Part shown: piece by piece, positions 1 through 11,540 of the stretch
How the letters are laid out: each line of letters begins with the position of its first letter
How positions within the stretch are numbered: the first letter of the stretch is position 1
NCBI RefSeq assembly: GCF_905475465.1
Contig: NC_062253.1
Location: 6,882,001 to 6,946,000 of the forward strand
Source: Pieris napi
Lineage: Eukaryota; Arthropoda; Insecta; Lepidoptera; Pieridae
Direction: 5' to 3'
DNA length: 64,000 bases
Notes under the pieces: generated by a model
The model's database searches: none
Told to the model about the DNA's origin: nothing
What the model saw: the letters and a program-made list of their open reading frames with translations, nothing else
Program-made: the position numbers and the translations under genes

Positions 1-3000
1 TATAGTCTGTTGTCTGCAATGGACGGCAGTCCGCAGCACACGCTTCTTCGCTACCAGAGGGACCGGTTTCAAAGAGTTCCGTCGTCATCAGTACTAGGCC
101 GTAATAGCAGAAGGCACACGACATCCTATTAACAAAACACGGATAAACTATCATTTGTTTTTTATACTTTTTTTAGTCTTCATTTTCACTTTCACTTTCA
201 AAAAACAGATATTTATAGTCAAAAGTCAAAAATCCACTTTTGAACGTCAAAAAAAACGTATATGAAATGCTTCTAACTTTACATTTAGTGCCAGTTCTCA
301 AATCAAGGGCGTAGAACGGAAGAGTAGAACTGGCAATAAACTCTCCGCCACTCTTTTTAATCGCCATGTTTTTTTTACACAACGTTTGTAAGGAGCTGCA
401 ACCATTACACCATGTTCCACATGACATCTCTAAGTAATTAATAATAATAACATAAATTAAAAACAAAGATTTGTCCTCTATCAGCAGGAGGCATGGTGAA
501 ATAGGAGCACGCACTCACATTCTCGTAGGAACACGCAAACACATAATTGAAATAACTAACATCACCGCATACACGTATTCAAGTACGACTAGTCACCACA
601 AGTAGCACCCGTTCACGAGTATGACGCATGGCCAACCACCGGCCCCCTCGCCATATTTTCGGGAGAGAGACAAACCGACGCATGGACGCCGCCGCAAGCA
701 ATGGCATTTAAGCGAGCATGACAATCTTTGAAATGTGAACTTGGCTATAACATACAAAATTGACTTAAGATTGAATTAAGTTCTATGGCGGTTGTTGTAA
801 GAATGTTCAACTATATGTTAAATGAAACACTTTGTTGAAGCTGGACTAACAAAAACCTAACTAAATTAAAGGGTTATTAAATCTAAGTGACACTTAAGTT
901 TCCTATAAAGAATATAAGTAGTCGACCTATTGGACATTATCGGAAACCAGAATGTTATATTACAATTTATGAGTGTGGGAAAAACTAATAGGCTTTTGGC
1001 TTTAAGTGTGCGATAATTGCTAACATTTGGTTAGCGTTTCTTATTATTAACTATAATTATATACATAACTATAGTTACATACATTATGAACTGATAGTGT
1101 GTAAGGGAGCGTTCAAGTATTACGTAACGAATTGTGGGGGGGGGGGGGTCCTTTTGTAAAACGTTACGATGCGGGGCGGGGATTACGCGTTATTGTTAAT
1201 ATTATTTTCATCTTACACCACATAATAGTAACTAAAGAGTCACTAGGTGGTCACGAAACGTTTTACTAGACTTGGGAACATACTATACTTGGGTACTGAA
1301 AAACGTTACGGCGAGTTACATGGGGGGAGGGGGGGTTTCCAATAATCTATTGCGTTACGTAATACTTAAACGCTCCCTTATTGTATGGAAGACAAGCTAA
1401 AGCCAATTGATTTCGAAGCTTTAGGGAGTTTGTCGTTATATCGAGTGACGTTACATGGAGTTTACACTGTATCTGAAAATATGATGAGGCCGAATCACTT
1501 CTGTATAAACGTCAACCATACTTACCAAATGACCCAAAGCAGGAGGCTTGTATTCCTTAAGTGCGGGATGAGCAGATGTTTGAGTCTACCGCGTTGTCCT
1601 ATACCCACTGAATCGTCACAAACCAGTCTTCCTAATAACATCGGCCGCCCATTGTCTTGGGCTATCTGAAATTTTTTGTTAATATTATTTTAAAATAGTA
1701 ATAAAAAATAATCCAGGAGTGCTACAAGGGCTTAGATTGCATCCATTTTTTATTATTTTTATTTCATAGACATATCTTATCAGTCTTGTGTCTGACTCGC
1801 GATACATGCCGGTTTCCTCATGTTTTCCTTCATCGTACGAAGCGAGTTTTAGATGCCTACATAGACAGAAAGTCCTTGTTGCACAACCGGGGATCGAATC
1901 AGGGATGAGAGTCGGTGTAGCCACCAGGGCAACACATAAAATAGTTGTAAAATTTAATAAAATAAAAAAAAAATATGTAAGTCAGATAGATTTTTGATCA
2001 TTTTGACGTGATAACGTCTTTAAAATCGTTTTAGTCGGGTGACATGTTCAGAAACTTGTGTCACACCAAAACCTCACGAGCGCGATCGCAGGTATAACGA
2101 GAGAGAGACGGACCGATCTCCCGTCTCATCTCGAGCGCTGCCAGTCATTCCGTGAATGTATGAAGAAAAATGTAGGTATATCATAGTCGAATAAGTAAAC
2201 TTGTCATTTTACACCCAAAATTTATCATCAAAAGTGTGAATAAAACGATAGATGCAATTTAAATTTTGAAAAAATTGTTATCTTCATTAATTCCTTACTT
2301 CCCAAAAACTTATATCACCAATAAGACGTTATCACGTAAACATCTCGATCGTAAACCTACTTTACAAACAACCAATATTTTTTTTATATATATATAATTC
2401 TACTGTACTACTTAAACAAGAGGAGTTCAAGCTGGACCGATTTGAATGAATTGTGTTTAGATGCACACATCAGCCCGTCAGATGACGCTGCAGTCGATAT
2501 CTAGGTTATTTATCTATAAAGCAAATAAACAGCTGCTATATATATAAATCATCTGTGCATGTGTTCGGAATTTAACTCCCTAAACGGCTGGACAGATTTT
2601 AATGAAATTTTTTGTGTGTTCAAGTGAATTCGAGAATGATTTACATTATTATTAGATACATATATTTACTTGTTTGCAAGACGTGTGTACAGGGCAACGT
2701 CTGTCGGATCCGCTAGTAAATTATATGTATTGATATTTACAATGTAAGCTAGTTTAAATTATTTACACTTTTAAAAATTATGGTTTGAAATGTAATCCAC
2801 GATATGGTACTTCGAAACATAAGATTTCGGATTTTCTATATCTATTTAATAGAAATGATGATTATTTGGTCATCTGACAACAATATTTTAGGGAATTGAA
2901 TTTCATGACAAGGAATAGTTTTTAGACTCATACGAACGTTTCATTAACTAGTTATGTAGTTTCATACATTCGTACATACATACGTTGTCATTTAAAAATT

Positions 3001-6000
3001 TAATGTAACACGAAAATTGTCAAAGCGTATACGTCAAATGAAGGAGTATAGAAAATCTAAAATCACTAATTATGTAGTATTTTAATGCTATTTCAATTTT
3101 AATTATAATTCACATATAATTACTTAACTAATGTATACAAAATATTGTAAAAGCATTATTCTCCTAACAAAACAATGCTTTAAAATAATTTTTTAACTAT
3201 TAAAGTACATTGTGTCTCGACCAAGGAGGTTTCAATTCAATTTAAGTACACATAATCTGTGGTGAAAATTTAACTCCACCTAACATTCTAGAAACTGACG
3301 AATAGTCTTTTGCCAGAAAAATCAAGAAAAGCGTACGACAAATGTTACCAAGACTTTATGACTTGGAAACCTATAGCCATGAGATTAAATAAAGTAGTGT
3401 ATGCAACTGCATATAATTAGGTATTACAACAATCGTGTAATGTTATTTTGAAAAAAACTGCACTCACGTTTTAATACCCTCTATTATATGACTGTTGCAT
3501 AAACTACTATATTAAACGTTCAAAAGTGCCAATTTCGGTGGTCTAATTGGAATAAATGATTTGACTATTGCTACAAAAAAATACCTTTTCTAGCGTTGCC
3601 AATGCTTTATCAGGCTGTCCACTTGCTACATGGAATCGTGCGGACTCTGGAAGCCACTGAAATATAAAAAATACAGATAAAAATATGTTAAATTTTGTAG
3701 AAGACGGAATTACAAAGACGGTGTTGGTTTTCTTACGACCTAACGGGAGGATCCTCGACCAGTCCTACTACTGACTGGTCCGAAGACCTTAATGGCTAAT
3801 ACCGAGAAGTCGTATAATATATCCTTAGAGATCAGAATAATTTTATTAGCTTATTGCTATGTACATGTAAATAGTTAAAATTAAAGTATAGCTATAGTGT
3901 TAATATATTATCCATATTTTTATTCACATTTAAAAAACTAGAGTACGCAACTGTCAAGCTGTGTTATCGAAATTTGCTTGCTTCAGATATCTTCAAATAG
4001 TGACGTTACTGAAAGAATCCTTTGAACAAATGGTTTCAACCTATTTCTAAACTTCTCATATCTAGATGGTAAGTGTCCTAATTTTTTAGTTAGTTGTTAA
4101 ATATCAGATATCCGTCTTGAGTTAGTTGTTCCTAATTGAAGACAGATATCTGATATTTAAAGAATTTTGGTCTTGTAGTAATGTTTTTGAAAACAATACT
4201 TACTGGACATATGATAGCAAATATGAGCAGTGGAATTGTGGAAATCGCCAACAGCCAATGTACTCCAAGGGTAGGCATTACCACTAAGGCCACAGCTACT
4301 TCTAAACACGCACCTAGCGCCCAAAAACACTGAAATATAAAAATTATTACCTAAAAATAATAATACATAGATTCAAGAAATCATTACTTTAAAATATGTA
4401 TTCCATTTAATTAAAAATAAATAATAGTTTAAAAAAACTAAAAAACACGCCTTTAAAGCACATTAAACTAAAAAGTGAAAAATAATTCCTAATTTAGGCT
4501 GGAAATGGTAAAGAACAAAAGATACTGGTATTATTGTGAAAAAGGGTGGGGCGCTCTGCGCCATATTTTTCGTCTATCGAGCAACCCAATTCGAATTATT
4601 TTTCACTTTTTAGTTTGATGTGCTTTAAAAGCGTGTTTTTTAGTTTTTTTTAACTATTATTTATTTTTTATTGTTTTAGTTAAAAAAATTTTTTTTTTCG
4701 GATTATTGCATTGTCATCGATCTTTGAAAGGTGCGCAAAATTTGAATAAAATCTGTCCGTTTAAAGTGGGTCAAAATCGAGTCCGAAGGATTCGGTTACA
4801 TACATACATACATACAGGTGAAGCTAATATAAAGCGTGTAAAAAGTAATAACAGTAAATCACGGTGTCAGAGCAGAGCAATCAATAGAGCAGTGTTGCAC
4901 TAGAAAAAATTGTCATAATCTACGAATGTATAAAAGACATTTCTTCATTTTTGTACATGTGTACTGTTGTTAATAATAACAGTACAGTGGCGCTACAACT
5001 CACAGTGGGTGAGTAGTAGCTGCAGATTGCAACTGTTTCTTTGGTAATTTTTATTTCACAGAGAAGTAGGTGTTCCATTGATCCATGACCTCGATGAGGG
5101 TAACTTAAGCCTTAAAACTTCTCTCATAAATAACCATGATTGTCCGATAATGCGTCCTTTTAATCATTTCAATAGAAAATGTCAAAATTGCTAAGAAATA
5201 TAAGTACTTACGTCCAGGAGTACCACACACTTCGCGCGCTGTTTAGTTGGTAGAAACTCTGCGTACAATGTTACACTGAAAATATCAAAGTCATTTCTTA
5301 ATCATATTAGTATGTAATCAATATTAAAATAGAATGATCTAAATTTACATTACGTTCCCTAATCAGACTTTCAGAACTCTCCGACACTCTTTTTAATCGC
5401 CAAGCTTTGTATAAGGAAAATGTAAGCTGCTTGCTTCACTTGAAATATTGAAACAAAATATTATATTAAAGTTAAAAACGCTTAGCACCAGTCTAAATTA
5501 ACAAATTAGAAGCACGCACTGACGTTATAGTGAGAACAAGACATAGTCGAAAAAAATGACTGGTTGAAATTATAGATAATATACGAGTTCAAGCACTCGT
5601 TAATGAGCACGACGCATGGCCAGCCGTCGCGTCCCCTACGCACATATTGCAGGGAGAGCGACAAGCCGATGCATGGCCGGGCATGCCGCCACCACAAGCA
5701 ATGACATTTCAGTGAGCATGCACGCAGCTACAATTTTATTCATAAACACTAAATGAGTCACTTAACAAAAATTATCTTCTATCTCTTTCTATCAAATTGT
5801 GTTTACGTCGAGGTGAAAAGAGACACATGAGTATTTTAGTTAAACATTTATAAAAAACTGATGGTTACATATTGAACCTTTTTGTTAGAATACATAAAAA
5901 ACCATACATATATACATATATTGTCTGCAACATAGTATTTGACTACTTTTTTCCTAAATTATTAAAACCGAATGAAATGGTTCGAAATTAAATCATGTTT

Positions 6001-7737
6001 GCGTATATATTTGGAATAATATTATGTTTTAAAAAAACCTTCGCAAGTCATTTTAGAACAAAATTACTTAAAACTTATGCAACAAAATATTTTCTTTTCA
6101 ATTCAAAAGATAAATACATAATAATACTAACGATTGTGGAACGCATCCTATAGCAAAACCAACAAGACCTCTCAAAAATAGAAGCCATAGAAAATTTGGT
6201 GCGATGGCACTGAGTAGACCATAGTAGAATAGTAATACACCACACATACTGAGAGCCTGAAAAAAATTTATTAACTCCTATAAACTTCTACTAATACTAC
6301 TTATTATTATATTAATCCATTTGGTTTGTTTTTTCTGACCATACTTTTTGTGTCTTTGACGACACATTGGTCTAGTGGTTAGTACCCCTGACTGCGAATC
6401 CATGGGTCACGGGTTCGATCCCCGGCTGAGATGATGATAGATGTGATGAGCATTTGGTGTTGTGCTTAGGTCTTGGGTGTTTAAATATGTATTTATATGT
6501 CTATCTATCTATAATATGTATGTATATCCGTTGCCTAGTACCCAAAACACAAGCTTCACTAGCTTAGCATGGGACTAGGTCAATTAGTGTGAATTGTCTT
6601 AAAAAAAAAAATCTTTTTAATGAATAAAACATACAGGATACTATTGTGTAGAAATTTTACTATCTTTTTAATTACACTTATAACACTAAATTTATTTTAA
6701 ATCGGTCAGGCTATATCAGCTAGTGTGCCAGCCAATAATTGAGTTTGAAATAAAAGCAGATAACTAAAGGAAGGTCCTGTCTTAAGGGACCAATTATTGT
6801 TGATGTACTTACCGTTTTTCTTCCATATCTATCACTTATGTTTCCCCAAAAAGTGGAGCTTAACATCATGCCCATAAATACCACTGTTGTTGTTAAGGCT
6901 TGCTGGTACCTGAAATATGCAATGACTTTTAAATATTTTTATTTAAAAATAAGAAAAATTAATTATTCACATGATCAGACACACAATGCATCAATTGAAT
7001 TTAGATCTTTTATAAACTATGCACAACCTATAGTTGATAGCAGATGGTAGCCTTATACGCTTACTTTCATTCAAACATTTAATTAATTAAATAAATTTAT
7101 TTCAAAGTACGAATCCCCAGGCTATCTGCCACATTCATGCAAGCTATAGAGGTAGTGAAAACCTTTATAGCTTTGTATTTAAAACTTCATGTAAGATATT
7201 AAAAGGCATACTTGCTAATATTCCATTCACAGTGGAGAGCTGGAGAAAGTATACTCAATATTGTCATTTCCATGGAATCAGCCATCCAACAAAGACCAGT
7301 GAAAAGTGATAATTTAACTTGGAACCAGCCAAAACCGAGGGCATTTACTGCTTGGGTAACTGTAAAGGTGTCTGAAAGCCAATTTAATAAACTGTATAGT
7401 AACATTCTGAGATTCCATACTCATTTTCACTGTAGCACATACATGATACTTGAAGGTGAGGTCAAACTTTCAAACTTAAGGGAAATGGTAAGTATTCTGC
7501 AAAAAAAGGAGGTTTTTCAAATTTAACAAAGGTGATTTAAAATTACTATCAAATCTTGGTTTGTGAATGATATTTGTGTGTAGGATCTTCCGGAAAAGTA
7601 TACGTGTGCTACGTACCATCTGGTACCACCGAAACTGAAGCCATTTCGATTTCTTGTGGTGGTGGCATAGGAACCACGGGTTGCCGTAGCTCTTTAGCAT
7701 TTTCGTCAAGATCTTGATAACCTTTTGATCGACGCAT
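1..7737 (-). CDS. SVOP: SVOP-like (synaptic vesicle 2-related) MFS transporter, exons 1-9, 3' end outside window
   Basis: Predicted multi-pass organic ion transporter of the SV2/SVOP branch of the major facilitator superfamily, expected in vesicle or plasma membranes. I assembled nine exons by splice sites and phase: 7617-7737 (start ATG), 7212-7371, 6813-6909, 6132-6256, 5212-5275, 4204-4329, 3585-3656, 1526-1665 and 1-125 (open at the edge). All introns are GT-AG and the phases join, giving 343 codons. A cytosolic tail of about 40 residues is followed by the DDTF and GFGxFQ motifs. Other landmarks are WMADSMEM in TM1, the MFS motif GNISDRYGRKT (residues about 116-126), RGLVGFAIG in TM4, LPTKQRAK, the sugar-transporter-like WLPESARF at 232-239, and CAFCYYGLVLMTTELF in the last exon. 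SVOP proteins are roughly 500-550 residues, so the last third lies to the left. Introns hold LINE, SINE, MITE and Helitron debris. The SVOP assignment comes from recalled similarity to vertebrate SVOP. Confidence 0.9.
215..745 (-). repeat. 3' tail of the 39.5-kb-type non-LTR LINE, minus strand
   Basis: The reverse complement matches the 3' untranslated tail of the element at 39468-41905 through shared blocks. These include the GCTCGCTTAAATG segment, the conserved MGGEGAD-like GC-rich block, the poly-A interruption before ACATGGCGATTAAAAAG, and the closing GGCAGTAAATGTAAA. It lacks the reverse transcriptase, so it is a 5'-truncated copy. It sits in the SVOP intron between exons 8 and 9. Confidence 0.75.
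1104..1378. mobile_element. MITE with TA target duplication (G-rich interior)
   Basis: Terminal inverted repeats AGGGAGCGTT...TATTACGTAACG face each other at 1104 and 1378 and are flanked by TA on both sides (1102-1103 and 1379-1380). The interior carries poly-G runs of 13 and 7 and no coding capacity. The TA duplication suggests a Tc1/mariner-type non-autonomous element. It lies in an SVOP intron. Confidence 0.75.
1765..1937 (-). repeat. Degenerate tRNA-derived lepidopteran SINE fragment
   Basis: On the minus strand the sequence has a decayed Pol III B box (GATTCGATCCCC-like at about 1888-1900), the GTTTTCCTTCA block complement and the CATAGACAGAAAG block, as in the SINE copies at 13746, 20191 and 59904. 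It is diverged and truncated. Confidence 0.55.
2006..2337. mobile_element. MITE with ACGTGATAACGTCTT terminal inverted repeats
   Basis: ACGTGATAACGTCTT at 2006 is mirrored by AAGACGTTATCACGT ending at 2337. The interior has a GC-rich region with GAGAGAGACGG and CGAGCGCTGCC and encodes nothing recognisable. I found no clear target duplication, and the superfamily is not assigned. Confidence 0.6.
2388..2717 (+). mobile_element. Lep1-like non-autonomous Helitron (rearranged)
   Basis: It contains two copies of the Helitron head signature (TATATAATTCTACTG, and GGCTGGACAGATTTTAATGA) and ends in GTCTGTCGGATCCGCTAGT, the CTAGT-type 3' end seen in the other copies. There is no protein. The doubled head suggests one copy inserted into, or recombined with, another. 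Confidence 0.65.
4097..4160. repeat. 22-bp inverted repeat in SVOP intron
   Basis: The arms 4097-4118 and 4139-4160 (TTAAATATCAGATATC core) pair with one mismatch around a 20-nt loop. The hairpin lies between SVOP exons 6 and 7, close to the exon 6 splice donor. It could be a small foldback remnant. Confidence 0.55.
4400..4840. mobile_element. Foldback MITE with about 70-bp arms plus attached tail
   Basis: The segment around 4411-4488 (AAAACACGCCTTTAAAGCAC, then TAAAAAGTGAAAAATAATTC) is mirrored at about 4594-4670. A tail carrying GTGGGTCAAAATCGAGTC, (CATA)n and AAAGCGTGTAAAAA follows to about 4840. No reading frame is credible. It lies in the SVOP intron between exons 5 and 6. Confidence 0.6.
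5370..5715 (-). repeat. Diverged 3' tail of the same non-LTR LINE family
   Basis: On the minus strand it shares the GCAATGACATTT/GCTTGTGG block, the GCATGGCCAGCC block and the GGCGATTAAAAAGAGTG end with the 39.5-kb element. It is more decayed than the copy at 215-745. The 63-residue frame here is a by-product. Confidence 0.6.
6358..6611 (+). repeat. tRNA-derived SINE with A-rich tail
   Basis: A tRNA-like head carries an A box (TGGTCTAGTGGTTAGT) and a perfect B box (GGGTTCGATCCCC, about 6411-6423). It is followed by an unrelated body and a run of 11-12 A at 6600. There is no acceptor-stem pairing, so it is a SINE and not a tRNA gene. It sits in an SVOP intron and belongs to a different family from the copies at 13746 and 35808. 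Confidence 0.75.
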
Positions 7738-8535
7738 TATACAATTTTTTTTAGATGTGACGTGGTTTTAATGTAACGGTAAAAATTCACTGCTATGTTA
7801 TACAATAGGAAGTCCTCGTAGAAAATCAAGCTATAAAAACTTCCATAAGAATCTTACTTTCACTAATAAGCCAATTATAATTAAAATAATAAAAAAAATA
7901 CTAATTATACTTAATCTATAGTAAAACTTTCTCTCGTTTAATTTTTAAGTTGTAAGTAAATAAACAAAATTCCCGGACATTTTACCGAAATAACAAGTTA
8001 CAAGACAGTCGGTAGTCACAGATGACGGATAAGTTATGGTAGGTGTGTGTATAGGGTCATCCGTCACGGCGATGTCAGTAGTGACTAGTGACGTCTAACA
8101 GTGACCGTTGTATATACCTATCTATTATTTGTCAGCTATCAATGTACTTTTTATTGAATTACTTATTTCATATCTGGCTTGACAGTTGACTATTGTCTTC
8201 CAACCAGCCAACGTCACAGGAGCGACTATTTTATCTTGTTACCGTAAAAGCTAGGATGCTGGCGAGCATTAAGTATATGATTTGCTCGTATTGATAGGAA
8301 TTAGATTAGAAGAAAAAAAACGACAAAATTTTCTTCATGAATTAAGGTAGTACGTTGCTGCGTTTTTAAGCTACAGGGGTTTAAAGCTATAAAAAAATTT
8401 GATACTAAATCATTTTCTCGTGTCTGCCTCTGGGGTTAGTGGTCAATGTTTAGATAGCGTAGAAAATCTATAAGATATCCAGGACATCCATTACCACAGA
8501 AGGTAGATGTAAAAATGTAAAAAGAACGCTCAACT
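7738..8535. promoter_or_regulatory. Upstream region of the SVOP-like gene
   Basis: This stretch lies 5' of the SVOP-like start codon (minus strand) and left of the transposon at 8540. It is AT-rich, with a GC-richer patch around 8020-8110. No coding frame, TATA box or RNA gene stands out. The 5' UTR and promoter of the minus-strand gene should lie here by position only. Confidence 0.35.
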
Positions 8536-8539
8536 AAAT

Positions 8540-11536
8540 GTGTCGGTTAGAAACAAAACTAGTCAAATCCAAAAATAAAGATTTTGGAACCGAATGTGCC
8601 ATTTGTTTCGTTAAAAAATCTTGTTTTTGTTACCGGTATCAAAAAGAGTTAAATCAAAAGCAATTCGTAGAAAAATCGATTCGAAATCACTGCTCACTAT
8701 CAAAAATGGTCAAATCCTTTAAAACTTAGAAACAAAATCGGTCTAATCCGTGTAGCCAATCAGAAGCTAGAACTATCTATGAAAATAACTGCCGTTTTGC
8801 AGAATCAGAAGCTTTTGGATTGTGGTTTTGTATTTTAGTCGCCGTTTTTAATTAAAATTTGGTGTTAAATTACAATTAAATGGATAATTTAATAAAGGAA
8901 ACGACTCCCCAGCTATCACGGAAAAGGACGCAACAAAAAGCGGATTGGAAATGCAATAAATTGAAGAAGGAAAGGTATGATTGTGGTGCTTTGATCACTC
9001 ACGCTGCCCTTCATTGTCAGTTGTGCTCAACATTGTTTCATAATAATTCTATTACGTACAGGCGACGTGTTTTATTTTGGATCAGCAGCTACTGAATAAT
9101 TTACTTTTTCTTACAAATTCTTTGTTTGAAGTATTCTTTATCTGTGTGCTGCGAAGCCCAAAGGTAGAGCTTTGTATTTAACTAGTATGATATTTTTATG
9201 CGTCGTTATAACGCAACGCAAACCCATAACTAAAATAACAATACTATAGAAAAATGATGAAAATACTAAATAATAATCGTAGAAAAGGGGTCCTATATTT
9301 TTTAATAATATTTACTTATTTACGATCGTTATTATTTTAGGTACACTTCAAAAGAGCTACCAAATTTAAAGCTTCCATGTGACCACTACACAAAAGCATA
9401 CAGGTGCACTTCATTGAGTCATGCTGATATAATAGCATTTAATAAAGCCTTCTATAAAAAACCGGACAAAATTTATCAGGATAATTTTATAATTAACCAT
9501 ACGAAAGTTACTACTACTCAGCGACAACGGCCAGTAAATAATCGTGGCAATAAAAAAGAAATGTCGGTAACGTACTTTGCACGACGACGACATAATGTTC
9601 TGATTCCAATTTGCAAACCCACATTTCTATCTATTTTAGCTTTAAAGAAAGGAAGAGTGACAGGTGTTATTAGTCGACATTTCAAAGCAATGGGTGAATC
9701 TGCACAAGAGAATAGAGGAGGGCGGCGTAAAACACAAAAATATGCACCTAAGAGGGAAGCTGTCAAAGACTTTATTAAGAAGCTCGAGCCTTTAGAAATA
9801 CATTACTGCAGAAGTAAAATAAAAAGTAGACAATATTTGTCATCTGAGCTCAGCATTAGTAAACTTTACAAAATGTTTATCGCAGAAACCGTGGATGAAA
9901 ATAAAAATATTAAGGCATCTTACTTCAGACAAATTTTCAAAACCGAATTTAACATAGGTTTTGGATCCCCTCGTACAGATATGTGCTCCACTTGCATAGT
10001 TTTACAAGAACGACTAAAACATGAAAAAAATAGTGAGATAAAAAATAAATTAATGATTGAGAGTAGAATTCACAAATTGAGAGCCAAATCGTTTTATGCT
10101 TTATTAAAACACAACAGCGAAAATATTTTAATTTTAAGTTTCGATTGCCAAAAGAACCAACCGTGTCCAAAAGTTCCCGATCAAAGTGCATATTACTCGA
10201 GGCAGTTGTATGTGTACAATTTTACGGTGGTAATTGGAAATTCAAAATCGCCATTAACTGTTAATAACACGTTTATCTATACCTGGACTGAAGACGTTTT
10301 GCCGAAAGCATCGAATGAAAATTGCTAGCGCTGTTTTTCATTGCTTGAATTCAATTTTTCTGAGTCCTGGGTTGGAGCATATTACACAGATTCGTTTGGT
10401 AGCAGATGGGTGCAGTGGCCAAAATAAAAACCAATCTGTTCTTGGTATGGCAGCTAAATGGTTACAAGACTATGCACCTGTACACATTTTGGGCATAGAA
10501 ATAATGTTTCCAGTTGTTGGCCATTCATTTTTGCCACCAGACAGAGTTTTCGCAAAAATTGAAAAAGAGATAAAAAGTCGTGAGGTAATGACTTGCCCTG
10601 ACGATTATTACGAAATTTTCATCCGTCATGGGACTGTATATTACTTGGGACTTGATATAAAAGTCTACGACTGGAAACGACTGAGGTATTAAAAACTACA
10701 ACTAACATGCACTTTTCGATTAAAAAATGTAAAAGATTTTTTTTTAAAAGGACTCGTGACCAACAAAATGTTTACATTCGAGCGGAAGAATCTTATCTAA
10801 ATATGTACTGTAAATAAGTATCAAAATATATGTAAAGGAAAAAAGAAGGTTTCTGCTATAAATCCAGATGTGATTAAATTATATGTGGACGTTAAACAAG
10901 AAAAATTAAATGATGTGAAGAAATTATTAACCACACATTTTGGAGAGAAGTGGGAAGAAATCTCAGATTTACGATATTACAAACAAGTAATATCAAGACC
11001 AAAATCATCTACTGCTCATGAACAGGTTGTTGAAGACTGTGATTTCTTTGAAGAATTACCAGCCATAGTAGTTTAATAAATTTAAAAACATAAAAATGAT
11101 GGATAAAAATTAAGATTTTTCATATAAAGCAAGATTGATTATGTACCAAGTTGTTTATATTTATTGTTACTACCCAACCGACCCGACCCAAATAAATATT
11201 GAGAACCCCTGACATGATATTGTTTTAGCATCAAAGTCAGTCATATCCATGCTATTAAGGATCAAACATAGTCAAATCCAAATACATCAATAACTAAACT
11301 AGTCAAATCCATAGCTTGGTTTCGAAATAGGTCAAATCCCAAATTTAAATTCAATTATTTTGATTTTTTAGTACAACGGTCATGTATTTTTTTTTTTAAT
11401 TTGTAAGAACATCTTAGACGAAGCCATAATGATTCAAACTCTATAAACAGCTTATGCAAGGAGAACAGAATAAAAAGTCGTTGATTCCCATAAAAACTTC
11501 CAAATGGATTTGACCACTTTTGTTTCTAACCGACAC
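8540..11536 (+). mobile_element. 2,997-bp cut-and-paste DNA transposon, Sola-like, 4-bp AAAT target duplication
   Basis: The termini GTGTCGGTTAGAAACAAAA (8540) and its complement ending at 11536 form the inverted repeats. They are flanked exactly by AAAT at 8536-8539 and 11537-11540. Subterminal copies of GTCAAATCC occur at about 8561, 8709, 11271, 11305, 11331 and inverted at 11514; they are probable transposase binding sites. The interior holds one decayed transposase gene. A 4-bp duplication is the hallmark of the Sola superfamily, but PiggyBac-type TTAA elements also make 4-bp duplications, so the superfamily is inferred. Confidence 0.85.
8880..11076 (+). pseudogene. Transposase pseudogene (DDE-like, frameshifted), inside the 8540-11536 element
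   Basis: Exon 1 is 8880-8974 (Lys/Arg-rich start) and ends AG|GTATGA. Exon 2 starts at 9341 after TTTTAG and rejoins in frame as RYTSKELP. The main frame then runs to 10328 and carries a Cys pair (DMCSTC), LSFDCQKN and YSRQLYVYNF. A one-base insertion in the A run at about 10318-10321 breaks it. The next frame (to 10692) carries VADGCSGQNKN and VVGHSFLPPDRVFAKIEKE, the likely catalytic core. A second frameshift near 10684 and a third near 10815 precede the C-terminal piece 10870-11076 (HFGEKWEEI). The family resembles the uncharacterised insect and cnidarian proteins with DGCxGQNKN and GHSFLPPDRVF motifs, which I take as transposase. With at least three frameshifts the copy is dead. Confidence 0.85.
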
Positions 11537-11540
11537 AAAT

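Noticed and set aside
3720..3790. Short palindrome GACCAGTC...GACTGGTC as a regulatory site
   Set aside because: Only an 8-bp arm around a short loop; too short to separate from chance in a repeat-rich intron.
6358..6440. Functional tRNA gene (also at 13746, 35808, 59904, 61933)
   Set aside because: A and B boxes are present, but no complete cloverleaf or acceptor stem; they head SINE bodies with A-rich tails.
7212..7526. 104-residue plus-strand frame
   Set aside because: Antisense of SVOP exon 2; the minus-strand reading matches SVOP.
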